Positions 22,703 through 31,083 of a stretch of 33,815 bases of DNA are shown here, piece after piece. Positions within the stretch are counted from its first letter, which is position 1, and each line of letters begins with the position of its first letter. The notes below the pieces were generated by a model. That model made no database searches. It was not told where the DNA came from and was given only the letters and a program-made list of their open reading frames with translations. A program made the position numbers and the translations under genes. The DNA is taken from contig CAZXQZ010000020.1 in the NCBI GenBank assembly GCA_964642445.1, positions 1 through 33,815 of the forward strand, read 5' to 3'. The stretch comes from SSC4 sp964642445. Its GTDB lineage: Bacteria; Chloroflexota; Anaerolineae; SSC4; Amarolineaceae.

Positions 22703-23596
22703 ATGGAACAACAACTGGTGGAATGTGTGCCCAATTTCAGCGAAGGCCGGCGTACGGCGGTCATCGACGCCATCGTCGACGCCATGCGGCTGCCTGGTGT
22801 GGCGGTGCTCGATGTGGAGAGGGATGTCGATCACAACCGTTCCGTCGTCACGCTGGTTGGCGAACCGACTGCCATGCTGGATGCGGCCTTCGCCGGCATC
22901 GCGCGCGCGGCCGAGCTGATCGACCTGAACCAACATCAGGGCGCACATCCCCGGCTGGGGGCCACTGACGTCGTGCCGTTCGTGCCGCTGCGCAGTGTTT
23001 CGTTAGCAGAGTGTGTGACACTTGCGCAACAGCTGGGCCAGCGCGTGGGCGAGGCGCTTCAGATTCCGGTGTTTTTGTACGAAGCCGCAGCCACACGACC
23101 CGATCGGGTCAATCTGGCCGACGTGCGTCGGGGTGAGTATGAGCTGCTCAGGACCACGATCGAGCATGACCCCGGACGTGCCCCTGATTACGGTCCCCGC
23201 CAGCTTGGCCCGGCTGGCGCCACGGTGATTGGTGCACGGGCGTTTCTCGTGGCCTTCAATGCCTATTTGAATACGAACAACGTCGACATTGCCAAGAAGA
23301 TTGCCAAAGCCATTCGGCACTCCAACGGTGGGCTGCGGTACGTGAAAGCGCTCGGCCTCCTCGTCGAGGGACGCGCGCAGGTCTCGATGAACCTGACCGA
23401 TTTTACCCAAACACCGATCTATCGGGCGGTCGAAATGGTGCGCCGCGAGGCTGCTCGTTACGGATGCGCGATCGAGCGGACCGAGCTGGTCGGCATGATC
23501 CCGCAGCAAGCCTTGCTCGACGTGGCGCAGTGGTATCTGCAGCTGGACAATTTGACCCCGGACATGGTGCTGGAGAACCGGCTGCTGGGGCGCTGA
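22703..23596 (+). CDS. ftcD: Glutamate formimidoyltransferase
   Basis: 297 residues, the size of stand-alone bacterial enzymes; the cyclodeaminase domain fused to it in animals is absent. It transfers the formimino group of N-formimino-L-glutamate (from histidine breakdown) to tetrahydrofolate. Diagnostic stretches are LVECVPNFSEGRR (about 5-17), DRDVDHNRSVVT-like DVERDVDHNRSVVTLVGEP, HQGAHPRLGATDVVPFVPL, DYGPRQLGPAGATVIGARAFLVAFNAYLNT and SMNLTDFTQTPI. The start at 22703 has AGAGAGG seven bases ahead and lies downstream of a good promoter. No other histidine-degradation genes are in the window, so a folate-related role alone is also possible. Confidence 0.93.
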   Translation: MEQQLVECVPNFSEGRRTAVIDAIVDAMRLPGVAVLDVERDVDHNRSVVTLVGEPTAMLDAAFAGIARAAELIDLNQHQGAHPRLGATDVVPFVPLRSVSLAECVTLAQQLGQRVGEALQIPVFLYEAAATRPDRVNLADVRRGEYELLRTTIEHDPGRAPDYGPRQLGPAGATVIGARAFLVAFNAYLNTNNVDIAKKIAKAIRHSNGGLRYVKALGLLVEGRAQVSMNLTDFTQTPIYRAVEMVRREAARYGCAIERTELVGMIPQQALLDVAQWYLQLDNLTPDMVLENRLLGR

Positions 23597-23607
23597 GCGG
23601 TGGCCAT

Positions 23608-23637
23608 AAAAAAGCCGCCCCACGCACGCTGGGCGGC
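23608..23637 (-). terminator. Intrinsic terminator of the tRNA operon
   Basis: Minus strand: GCCGCCC/GGGCGGC stem (23614-23620 with 23631-23637) followed by six T (23608-23613). A second hairpin, 23647-23664 (ACACCCG/CGGGTGT, extendable by three pairs past a bulge), stands between it and the last tRNA and may aid 3' processing. Confidence 0.85.
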
Positions 23638-23675
23638 AGCCGGATAACACCCGATTGCGGGTGTATCATCGCAGA

Positions 23676-23748
23676 TGGGTCCCGCCGGATTCGAACCGAC
23701 GACCAACCGGTTATGAGCCGGCCGCTCTCACCGCTGAGCTAGGGACCC
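23676..23748 (-). tRNA. tRNA with CAU anticodon (elongator Met or lysidine-type Ile)
   Basis: Complete cloverleaf of 73 bases: acceptor GGGTCCC/GGGACCC, anticodon loop CTCATAA, T-loop TTCGAAT, discriminator A, no encoded CCA. The paired first base (G1-C72) and the anticodon stem GCCGG/CCGGT, lacking the three G-C pairs of initiators, exclude initiator tRNA. Acceptor pairs T4-A69 and C5-G68 do not settle between Met and Ile2. It is the last of three tRNAs in the operon. Confidence 0.93.
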
Positions 23749-23779
23749 GTATGGCACCATCATTTGTCAATGAGTCGAG

Positions 23780-23850
23780 AGCGGGCGAAGGGAATCGAAC
23801 CCTCACAACCAGCTTGGAAGGCTAGTGTTCTACCATTGAACTACGCCCGC
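23780..23850 (-). tRNA. tRNA-Gly(UCC)
   Basis: 71-base cloverleaf with acceptor GCGGGCG/CGCCCGC, anticodon loop CTTCCAA (anticodon TCC), T-loop TTCGATT and discriminator T, as usual for bacterial glycine tRNAs. CCA is not encoded. Middle gene of the three. Confidence 0.95.
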
Positions 23851-23866
23851 TGAAACAACCTGCTGC

Positions 23867-23941
<75 letters not shown>

Positions 23942-23950
23942 GCGCCGTGT

Positions 23951-23979
23951 AGTATACCGCATTCGAGGGTTTCGAGCAA
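23951..23979 (-). promoter_or_regulatory. Promoter of the tRNA operon
   Basis: Minus strand: TTGCTC (23974-23979), 17 bases, TATACT (23951-23956). Transcription would begin about three bases before tRNA-Pro. Confidence 0.65.
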
Positions 23980-24046
23980 ACCACCCGCCCCGCCAGATGC
24001 ACCGCCCACGCAGCACCTCCCGCACCCCCCATGCAATATCCAAAAT

Positions 24047-25939
24047 CTACAGTCCCCACGCCAGGTGCTCGTCACTCCAGTCTGGCAATGTACCGGGCAA
24101 ATTGAGGATCTTGACCGGGCTGCCGCGTGGCTGCGTCACGTACAACGCCCAGGGGCCGTCGCGATTGGATAGGAACGCCACCCATCTCCCATCCGGCGAC
24201 CAGGTCGGCAAGCCGTCGATCGCCGGGCTGGGCGCCAGCGCGGCGACCGTACCGTTGGTCTCGCGCACAAAAAGGTCCCAGTTCCCACTGCGCTGCGCCG
24301 ACATGAAGGCCAGCCGGCTGCCGCCCGGTGCCCAGGCCGGTGCCGTATCGCCGGCCACGTCGGTCAGCGGCGTGTAGCGGCTGCGGTCGGGCGACATCTG
24401 CCAGATACCGCAACGGTTGCCTTGATCATCACACCCTTCCAGGGCAATTTGTTGACCGGGGTACCAGGCCGGGCTGCGGCCAAAGTTGATGTACTCGGTC
24501 GCCTCCGTACCCTCGGCCCAGGCGTGGTACAGGCGCCAACGGCGGTCTCCTTCACGGTTGGACGTGAAAATCCATTCTTTGCCGTCGGGTGACCAGGCCG
24601 CAGTGCTGTCTTCGGCAAACGTCGTCACGCGACGCACGGTCTCCCCATTGGCATTGATCGTTGCCAGTCCCACCATGTCGCCGCGCGTGTTGCGCACAGC
24701 GATGCGTCCACCCGGCCCCATACTGGGCTGGCGCACATTCGTCGCAATCGCCTCGGGCCGTGCATTGGGTGCCACCGCGGTGCGATACAGTACGTAACGG
24801 TTGAAATCCGGATCCCACGTGGCAAAATAGATGTGGCCAGAGGTCAGCGCACCAGCTGCCGGGTCCGCGGTGCTGCCGGGTGTCATCGAGACTGCCATCA
24901 CCGTAGGTTCGGGCGGCTGCGTACCCTGGGCCACACAACGTTTGTTGGCATCGTCGCCTTTGGCGCGCAGCACGGTGCTGGGCTGTACAGCCAGTGCCGC
25001 AGTGTATTCGGTTGCAGCGCCACACCAGTTGTTGCGCTGCGCCAACAGATCGGCGTACGCCACCGTCGCGTCCGTCAGGCGGCTCCCCACATCCAGGTAA
25101 TCGGGGCGCAGCTTGTACAGATCGCCGAAGGCGGCAGCGGCCTTCTGCCAATTGGCTTGCCAGTAGCCCAGGGCCTGCAGGTAACGCGTTGCCAGGTCTT
25201 TCTGTTCCTGCGCCTGCGTATCATCGGGTCGTACCATCAGTGCCCGCTCGAATTGGCGAATGCCCTCCTCCAGGCGACCATTCGTAACCAGGGCCTGCCC
25301 CTGGTTGAAATAGGTCTTGTAGAGAAGGTTGGCAACTGTCACCTGTTCGTAGTTCGGATCGAGTTCCTGTAATCGTTCGAGGCGGATGCTGGCCTCGTCC
25401 CAGTTGCGTTCATCGTAGTAACGCTGTGCCTCGGTCAGCACCGTGTCGCGGACATCGGGCGTATCAACTGGAACCGGTGTCGCAGTGATGGCCGGTGTCG
25501 CGATGGTGGTTGCCGTTGGTAGAGGGGTCACCGGCATGTTCTGCAAGCGAGCCAGCGCCGCCCGGGCTGCCTGGTTATTCGGCTGCAGCCGCAGCACCAT
25601 CTGCAGCTCGGCGCGTGCCAGGGCAACCTCCCCGGCATCCAGATGATCGAGCCCACGCTGGTAGTGCTCTGCAACGACCGTCGCCTGGTCCACGGCACGC
25701 TGCACGATGCCGGCACGCACACCCCCAATGCCGGCGCCCAACACGCCAAAAAGACCCAGGGTCAGGACAAGTCCGTACACCAACAGCCAGCGCCAGCTCG
25801 GTCCTGACCAGCGCCGTTGCACCGATCGCAGCTTGCGGCGGGTGAAGGAGGTACCGGCTGCGGGCTGGCTGTTCGACGGGCTTTCAGATGCAGGTGATTG
25901 TGCCACGTTTGGCTCGCGGCGAGATGGATCGTCAGGCAT
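24047..25939 (-). CDS. Membrane-anchored TPR protein with TolB/PD40-type beta-propeller
   Basis: 630 residues. A charged cytoplasmic segment of about 50 residues precedes one membrane helix (LLVYGLVLTLGLFGVLGAGIGG, about 52-74). Next come tetratricopeptide-like repeats, interrupted by a Thr/Pro linker (TPLPTATTIATPAITATPVPVDTP); examples are GLDHLDAGEVALARAELQMVLRLQPNN and GRLEEGIRQFERALMVRPDD. The C-terminal 260 residues hold repeated PD40 motifs: AAWSPDGKEWIFTSNREGD, PAWAPGGSRLAFMSAQRSGN and PTWSPDGRWVAFLSNRDG. Such proteins act as scaffolds outside the membrane; a ligand is not evident. It starts 19 bases after the DUF5107 lipoprotein stop, so the two are probably one operon and may work together on the cell surface. 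Confidence 0.85.
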   Translation of the reverse strand: MPDDPSRREPNVAQSPASESPSNSQPAAGTSFTRRKLRSVQRRWSGPSWRWLLVYGLVLTLGLFGVLGAGIGGVRAGIVQRAVDQATVVAEHYQRGLDHLDAGEVALARAELQMVLRLQPNNQAARAALARLQNMPVTPLPTATTIATPAITATPVPVDTPDVRDTVLTEAQRYYDERNWDEASIRLERLQELDPNYEQVTVANLLYKTYFNQGQALVTNGRLEEGIRQFERALMVRPDDTQAQEQKDLATRYLQALGYWQANWQKAAAAFGDLYKLRPDYLDVGSRLTDATVAYADLLAQRNNWCGAATEYTAALAVQPSTVLRAKGDDANKRCVAQGTQPPEPTVMAVSMTPGSTADPAAGALTSGHIYFATWDPDFNRYVLYRTAVAPNARPEAIATNVRQPSMGPGGRIAVRNTRGDMVGLATINANGETVRRVTTFAEDSTAAWSPDGKEWIFTSNREGDRRWRLYHAWAEGTEATEYINFGRSPAWYPGQQIALEGCDDQGNRCGIWQMSPDRSRYTPLTDVAGDTAPAWAPGGSRLAFMSAQRSGNWDLFVRETNGTVAALAPSPAIDGLPTWSPDGRWVAFLSNRDGPWALYVTQPRGSPVKILNLPGTLPDWSDEHLAWGL

Positions 25940-25958
25940 AAAATAGTGTCATTCGGCG

Positions 25959-27647
25959 TTAGCGCAACGCCATCTCCTGCTGAAATTGGAAAACAGGTTG
26001 TTCTTCGTCACCCAGGATCTGAACCGTGACCACACCCCGACCAGGCAGATCGGGCGGCAGTGGTATGGTCTGGCGGAACGGCCGGGTTGGCTGAAGATCG
26101 ACCGGCAAGGTACTGGTCGCAATGCCGGCGATCGTTACGGTCAGTTTACCAGATAATCGGCGGACTGGATAGAAGTTTACCTGCATGCCAGACGGTGTCA
26201 CCTGCACATGCAGCGCACCGTTTGGGTCGGCATAGTCAATATCGCCAATGCCAGCAACCGGGTACCAGGTTTCTTCCCAGTACAAGGAGTGCTCGGGGTC
26301 CAGGTGTACCGTATCATCGAATGTGGGGGCCAGTCCTCCTTGCATCTCGACGTAACTCGAGCCATCGTCCGTATACGTTTCCGGCGCAATCGGGTCGCTG
26401 CCGCCAAGGGCGAACAGCTTGGCACCCGGCATCACGTCAGGTGGGAAGATACGCACCAATCCTTCGTCGGCCTGGGTATCGTACACGCCCATGAAACCAG
26501 CCTGCATGGCAGGGCGTGCAAATACGCCCAGGTACTGGCGCCAGTTGGCCAATCGGCTCAGGTCGCGTCCCTGGAAGACCGGCCAGGACATCGATTGACC
26601 CCCAGCCGGCAGATCGGGGTCACCGGTCGAATGAACAGTGACCTCGCGGACGGGCAGGATGAAATGAAGTGCTGGTGAAGGCCGGTTCTGACCGCCTGGG
26701 GCCAGCATGGCATTCACCCAATAGGCAAAGTCTACGGCCTCAGCGGTCGGGTTGGTCAACCGGGTGCGCAGCGTGACGGCCGCTTCATCCGCCAGCAGCG
26801 AGATATCCGTGCTAATTTGCAGCCGACCTTTGGGCTGCTGGAACACCGTCAGGGTCGCCTCTTGATCGCTGAAGTGGAGCGAATCGTAACCCCACGGCGT
26901 GCCCCAGGCGTAGCCGTGTTCAGCGACCGGCAGTCCCCATTCTACACCACCGGCCGCCAGCCAACCAGCCTCCAGGCCCTCGCGCGCAGGGGGACCCCAC
27001 GGTGATGGTTTGATGACCCCATTCTTGTACAGCAGGTCATGCCCGCTGGGCTTGTGAGTCATCTCGTACAGGCGCCCACCCAACTCAGGCAAGACACTGA
27101 TGCGCAGATAATCGTTCTGCAGCACCAGCTGCCGGTATGTCTGCGGAGCTGGCTGCGGCTGTGACGCCAGGTAGGCTGCCCGGTCGAGCATCGGCCACGT
27201 CCAATTGTGGTCGGGATCGGTGACGTCGCGTTGAAAGGCCCGGTACGGATAGGTGGCAAGCACGATTTGCCCGGTGGTCACCGAAACCGTTGCCGTCGAC
27301 GTGATGGTGGGAGTTGGCACAGGGGAGGGTGTGGTCGTGGCTACGTCGACGGTGCTGGTGGCCGTGGGCGATGGCGTGGGCAGGGACGTCGGCGTGTGAC
27401 GCGCGGTCGCCGTGGGCTGTGGCTCGAGTGGCGCCTGGGTTGCAACCTCGCCAGTGGCGATGACAGCCGTGGCTGGCGTGACCAGATCGACGACGCTGAC
27501 CGTGGCAGTGGTGGTTGGCGGGGGTGTCGGCGTGGCGCAACCCGTAAGAACGACTGCAACGCCTGCCATGAGGCGCAGCACAGCACAGCGCCGGCCGTGC
27601 CGCAACCATGTCTTCGATGTGCCAGGAAACACCAATGGCATCGTCAT
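25959..27647 (-). CDS. DUF5107-type lipoprotein with mutarotase-like fold
   Basis: About 562 residues. A lipoprotein signal ends in VVLTGC, so the mature protein is probably lipid-linked at Cys. A long Thr/Pro/Ser-rich spacer (PTPPPTTTATVSV ... SPTATSTVD) of about 100 residues follows. Then comes the DUF5107 domain: LQNDYLRISVLPELGGRLYEM, GHDLLYKNGVIKP, GLEAGWLAAGGVEWGLP. This domain resembles galactose-mutarotase-type carbohydrate-handling folds. A carbohydrate role is inferred from fold only. The frame is open to 27812, but a promoter at 27655-27683 implies a start at 27647 or 27641. That would make the message leaderless or nearly so; ATG at 27569 is a third option but leaves a short signal peptide. 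Confidence 0.82.
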   Translation of the reverse strand: MTMPLVFPGTSKTWLRHGRRCAVLRLMAGVAVVLTGCATPTPPPTTTATVSVVDLVTPATAVIATGEVATQAPLEPQPTATARHTPTSLPTPSPTATSTVDVATTTPSPVPTPTITSTATVSVTTGQIVLATYPYRAFQRDVTDPDHNWTWPMLDRAAYLASQPQPAPQTYRQLVLQNDYLRISVLPELGGRLYEMTHKPSGHDLLYKNGVIKPSPWGPPAREGLEAGWLAAGGVEWGLPVAEHGYAWGTPWGYDSLHFSDQEATLTVFQQPKGRLQISTDISLLADEAAVTLRTRLTNPTAEAVDFAYWVNAMLAPGGQNRPSPALHFILPVREVTVHSTGDPDLPAGGQSMSWPVFQGRDLSRLANWRQYLGVFARPAMQAGFMGVYDTQADEGLVRIFPPDVMPGAKLFALGGSDPIAPETYTDDGSSYVEMQGGLAPTFDDTVHLDPEHSLYWEETWYPVAGIGDIDYADPNGALHVQVTPSGMQVNFYPVRRLSGKLTVTIAGIATSTLPVDLQPTRPFRQTIPLPPDLPGRGVVTVQILGDEEQPVFQFQQEMALR

Positions 27648-27654
27648 GGGTGTG

Positions 27655-27683
27655 ATTATAGTCTTGATTAACAATCTTGTCGA
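27655..27683 (-). promoter_or_regulatory. Promoter of the DUF5107/TPR operon
   Basis: Minus strand: TCGACA (27678-27683, one mismatch), 17 bases, perfect TATAAT (27655-27660). The predicted transcription start (about 27648) coincides with the likely ATG at 27647. Confidence 0.52.
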
Positions 27684-27697
27684 TTTTGGATTTTGGA
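27684..27697. repeat. Two tandem TTTTGGA heptamers
   Basis: TTTTGGA twice in a row, touching the -35 element of the DUF5107 promoter. On the minus strand it reads TCCAAAA, a word also found in the 31-base repeats at 18463-18524 and near 24040. Confidence 0.6.
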
Positions 27698-27745
27698 TTA
27701 TGAGGATGGCGCTTTTGTGCATCTGGGTTCCTGGCTTGTTGTCGT

Positions 27746-27774
27746 TTGGTGTTTTGTGGGTGGCACCGTACAAT
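27746..27774 (+). promoter_or_regulatory. Possible promoter of the O-antigen ligase/GH13/PHP operon
   Basis: TTGGTG (27746-27751), 17 bases, TACAAT (27769-27774), about 26 bases before the ATG at 27801. Two mismatches in the -35 and one in the -10. Confidence 0.45.
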
Positions 27775-27800
27775 AGGCCGTCGAAGCAAGGAGCCGATGG

Positions 27801-29141
27801 ATGATCTGCCATGTAGCCGCCACCGTGCGTGACCTGGCGGGCGCTGCTGCCCTCTTCCTACTGCCCTGGTGGTGGCACCGGATCGTCGTGGCGCGCCCGT
27901 TTCCAGGCATACAGTCTCACGAGTTCACCGATATGTCGGTCTATGCCAGCGAGGCGCTGCTGCTGGTATCGGTGGCGGCATGGTTGGTGTCCCGCCCGCA
28001 GCGCCCCCGGCTGCCCACGTGGCTGGCCTGGCCGCTGTTGATGCTGCCGCTGGTGGCGCTGGTGCTGGTGCCTCAAGCCCCGGACCCGCCGCTGGCGTTG
28101 TATCACGCCCTGCGGATGGGGCTGGTGACCCTGTGGGTTCTGGTGCTGGCCTCATCGTCACGCCTGCGCCGCTGGACGCCCGCCGTTCTGCTGGCCGCCG
28201 GCAGCCTGCAAGGGATCATTGCGTTGGGTCAGGCGGTGATGCAGCGGGATCTGGGATTGCAGGTTCTCGGTGAAGTACCGATGAGTGCGTCTATGCCGGG
28301 TGTGAGTATTCTGTCGTACGCCGGCTCCCGTTGGATGCGGCCCTATGGGCTGGCCCAACATCCGAACATCCTGGCGGGTATGCTGGCAGTGGCGCTGCTG
28401 CTGGCCCTGGGTCACGTGAGTACGGTTCGTGTGCACCACCGTGCCCTGTGGACTGTAGGAATCGTTGTGACCGCGGCGGGCCTGGCCGTGACTTTTTCGC
28501 GCGCCGCCTGGTTAGGCACAGCGGCCGGCCTGGCGGTCATTGCATTGAGCACCGCCAACCGCCTCTCGCCCGCCGAGCGCTGCCAGCTACTGCTGCGCTG
28601 GGGACTGCCCGCGCTGGTGCTGGTCACCAGCTTTGTCCTGCTGGCGTGGCCGCTGTTTGCCAGCCGGCTTGGCCTGGCCACCACCGGTTCGGAAGTGCGT
28701 TCGGTGGACGAACGTTCGGTGACGCTGCAAATCGCCATCCGGCACCTGGTGGCGCAGCCCTGGCCCGGCAGCGGCCTGGGACAGTTTACGCGCCTGGCCC
28801 TGGCGGAAGGGCGCGATCTGCTGGGGTACTATCCCCCACAGCCCGTACACGTCGTGCCACTCCTGGCAACGATCGAGCTTGGCCCGCCGGGTGGCCTGCT
28901 GTGGGCGTGGCTGTCACTGGCACCGCTGGTGGCGCCGCTGGCGTACCGCCGTCTGCCGCCGGCATTGGGTGGGCCTACGGCCGCCTGGTTGGCGCTGCTC
29001 GTGATTGGTTTGTTCGATTTTTACCCGTTCCAGGTAACCCAGGGCCGGCTGGTCACCTGGACTGTGCTGGCACTCTGGGGAGCTGCCTGGATCGAAGATG
29101 AGAGGCAGATGACTATCGATGGGAGGGAATCACATGCCTGA
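27801..29141 (+). CDS. O-antigen ligase/Wzy-type membrane protein
   Basis: 446 residues with about ten to twelve membrane helices. The Wzy_C/WaaL pattern shows as WMRPYGLAQHPNILAGMLAVALLLALG in the middle, AVTFSRAAWLGTAAGLAVIAL after it, and a large external loop (SEVRSVDERSVTLQIAIRHLVAQPWPGSGLGQF) before the last helices. Relatives join or polymerise surface glycans on lipid carriers at the outer face of the membrane. No other glycan-assembly genes are here, so the donor and acceptor are unknown. The ATG has AAGGAG seven bases upstream. Its 3' end overlaps the GH13 gene by eight bases. Confidence 0.82.
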   Translation: MICHVAATVRDLAGAAALFLLPWWWHRIVVARPFPGIQSHEFTDMSVYASEALLLVSVAAWLVSRPQRPRLPTWLAWPLLMLPLVALVLVPQAPDPPLALYHALRMGLVTLWVLVLASSSRLRRWTPAVLLAAGSLQGIIALGQAVMQRDLGLQVLGEVPMSASMPGVSILSYAGSRWMRPYGLAQHPNILAGMLAVALLLALGHVSTVRVHHRALWTVGIVVTAAGLAVTFSRAAWLGTAAGLAVIALSTANRLSPAERCQLLLRWGLPALVLVTSFVLLAWPLFASRLGLATTGSEVRSVDERSVTLQIAIRHLVAQPWPGSGLGQFTRLALAEGRDLLGYYPPQPVHVVPLLATIELGPPGGLLWAWLSLAPLVAPLAYRRLPPALGGPTAAWLALLVIGLFDFYPFQVTQGRLVTWTVLALWGAAWIEDERQMTIDGRESHA

Positions 29142-31083
29142 TTGGGTCGCGCTGCCACGCGTACTGGCACGCTTGAGCGAGCTGGCCGCGGCGTCTGGCC
29201 GCGCGAAATCCTATACGGTCCCAGGTCTTTGGGTCGATCCGGCCGGCTCGCCCCGCCCGCGCCGGGTTGATCCATTTGGGTTCTATCGTGATCGTGTACG
29301 GGCCGTCATGGCCAGCCCGGCGCAGCCGCTGGTGGGCGGCACGCCGGGTGGGGGCTGGAGTCACCAGGCGGTGGTGTACAACTGCTTCGCCCGTGCAGCG
29401 ACTGCCTTCGACCATGACGGCGATGGCCAGATTGCCCGATCGATCAACGCCCACGGCTGGCGCGAGACCGGCACTTTCCTCAAGTGCCTGGCGCTGCTGC
29501 CCTACTGGCGCTGGTTGGGCATCAATACCCTCTATTTTCTACCGATCACCGCCGTCGGGCAGGATGGCAAGAAGGGGAACCTGGGATCACCCTTCGGCAT
29601 TCGCAACCCTTATCGACTGGACGAAAATCTGAGCGAGCCGCTGCTGGGACTCGACGTAGAGACGGAGTTCAAGGCCTTTGTCGAAGCGGCCCACCATCTG
29701 GGAATCCGGGTGGTGTTGGAATTTGTGCTGCGTACGGCCTCGCGCGATGCCGACTGGGTGGCGGAACACCCGGAGTGGTTCTATTGGATCGACGCGCGCG
29801 TGCCGGAGCGAACCGCTGACATGTCCCTTGCCGAAGCACGTCACGCCTACGGCGCACCCTTGTTCAGTGACGAGGAACTGAGCTACATCCACAGCGAAGC
29901 GGGCGCCGGCCGCACCGACCGCCTGCTGCCGCCGCCGGCCGCCCACTGTGGCATGTTCACCCCACCCCCCGATCCTGACCGGGTCGAGATGATCGATGGA
30001 CGCTGGTTTGGTCGGCTGGCCGATGGCCGCCTGGTGCAGATTGCCAGCGCCTTTTCCGATTGGCCCGGGGACATGCAGCCGCCCTGGACCGATGTCACCT
30101 ACCTGCGCCTGTACGATCATCCTGCGTTCAACTATATTGCCTACAATACGCTGCGCGTGTACGACAGCCGCCTGGCCCAGCCGCAGCACATCGTTCAGCC
30201 GCTGTGGGAACGGATCGTGGGTGTCATACCGCACCACCAACGCACCTTCGACATCGACGGGGTGATGATCGACATGGGGCATGCACTGCCATCCGCCCTC
30301 AAGCAGCAGATCGTAGCGGCGGCGCGGGCGATCAAGCCCGATTTTGCCTTCTGGGCGGAGAACTTCGATTCCCCGTGGACCAGCGTCCAGGAAGGATACA
30401 ACGGCATCGTCAATAGTTTTCCAATGAACTTGCATGCGCAGTACCAGGCTGCCGATTATTTGAACCACCTGGCGCACAACGGCATGCCCCTGCACTTCAT
30501 GGCGACGCCCGAAACACACAACACCGCGCGCGCCGCCAGCCGTGCAGGTGGCCTTGCCTACAGCCGATACGCCTGGGCGATCTGTGGTGTACTGCCGGCG
30601 ATCCCGTTCGTGCATTCGGGTTTCGAGCTGGGTGAGGTCGATCCGCTCAATACCGGGGTCGGCTTCTCGAGCACAGAGGCGGCGCGTTACCCTGCAGAGA
30701 GGCTGGGGCTGTTCAGTGCTACCGCCTATCCCTGGCAGCAGTCACAGAACCTGGTGACCTGGGTGCAGGCGGTGCTGGCGGCACGGGCTCGCCATGCCGA
30801 CCTGTTGAGCGACCTCGATCCGGCGACGATGATCTTCGCCCGTTTACCCGACAACCCGGTCGTCTTCGCCATCGCGCGCCAGACGCGGCAGGGTGAGGTA
30901 CGGGTCGTCCTGTTGGCCAACAGCGACTATTTTCACCCACAGCCGGTCGACGTGGTGCTGCCGGGCGCACCTGGTGTGCTCGTCGATCAACTGAGCGGTG
31001 GCACTGTCGAGCTGGCTGCGGATCAGCGTGTGCAGCTGGTGCTGGCACCGGCCCAGGCTGTCTGGTTCGAGCTGAATACATGA
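29134..31083 (+). CDS. GH13 alpha-amylase-superfamily protein, unusual region IV
   Basis: 649 residues, a (beta/alpha)8 glycosidase with a C-terminal beta domain. GLNT-like WLGINTLYFLPITAVG and HHLGIRVVLEFVLRTAS are regions I/VI. The nucleophile is D380 in FDIDGVMIDMGHALP (normally preceded by R two residues before; here Met). The acid/base is E409 in FWAENFDSP. Region IV, usually NHD, reads ATPETHNTARAAS with E460. The layout recalls GlgE-type maltosyltransferases more than secreted amylases; no signal peptide is present, so it is probably cytoplasmic. The start at 29134 has GGGAGG seven bases before; it overlaps the O-antigen ligase gene, and its stop overlaps the PHP start (ATGA). Substrate and even hydrolase versus transferase activity are undecided. 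Confidence 0.82.
   Translation: MPDWVALPRVLARLSELAAASGRAKSYTVPGLWVDPAGSPRPRRVDPFGFYRDRVRAVMASPAQPLVGGTPGGGWSHQAVVYNCFARAATAFDHDGDGQIARSINAHGWRETGTFLKCLALLPYWRWLGINTLYFLPITAVGQDGKKGNLGSPFGIRNPYRLDENLSEPLLGLDVETEFKAFVEAAHHLGIRVVLEFVLRTASRDADWVAEHPEWFYWIDARVPERTADMSLAEARHAYGAPLFSDEELSYIHSEAGAGRTDRLLPPPAAHCGMFTPPPDPDRVEMIDGRWFGRLADGRLVQIASAFSDWPGDMQPPWTDVTYLRLYDHPAFNYIAYNTLRVYDSRLAQPQHIVQPLWERIVGVIPHHQRTFDIDGVMIDMGHALPSALKQQIVAAARAIKPDFAFWAENFDSPWTSVQEGYNGIVNSFPMNLHAQYQAADYLNHLAHNGMPLHFMATPETHNTARAASRAGGLAYSRYAWAICGVLPAIPFVHSGFELGEVDPLNTGVGFSSTEAARYPAERLGLFSATAYPWQQSQNLVTWVQAVLAARARHADLLSDLDPATMIFARLPDNPVVFAIARQTRQGEVRVVLLANSDYFHPQPVDVVLPGAPGVLVDQLSGGTVELAADQRVQLVLAPAQAVWFELNT

Noticed and set aside
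29587..30615. Minus-strand frame of 342 codons inside the GH13 gene
   Set aside because: Same reason: opposite-strand artefact with no domain and no start signal.
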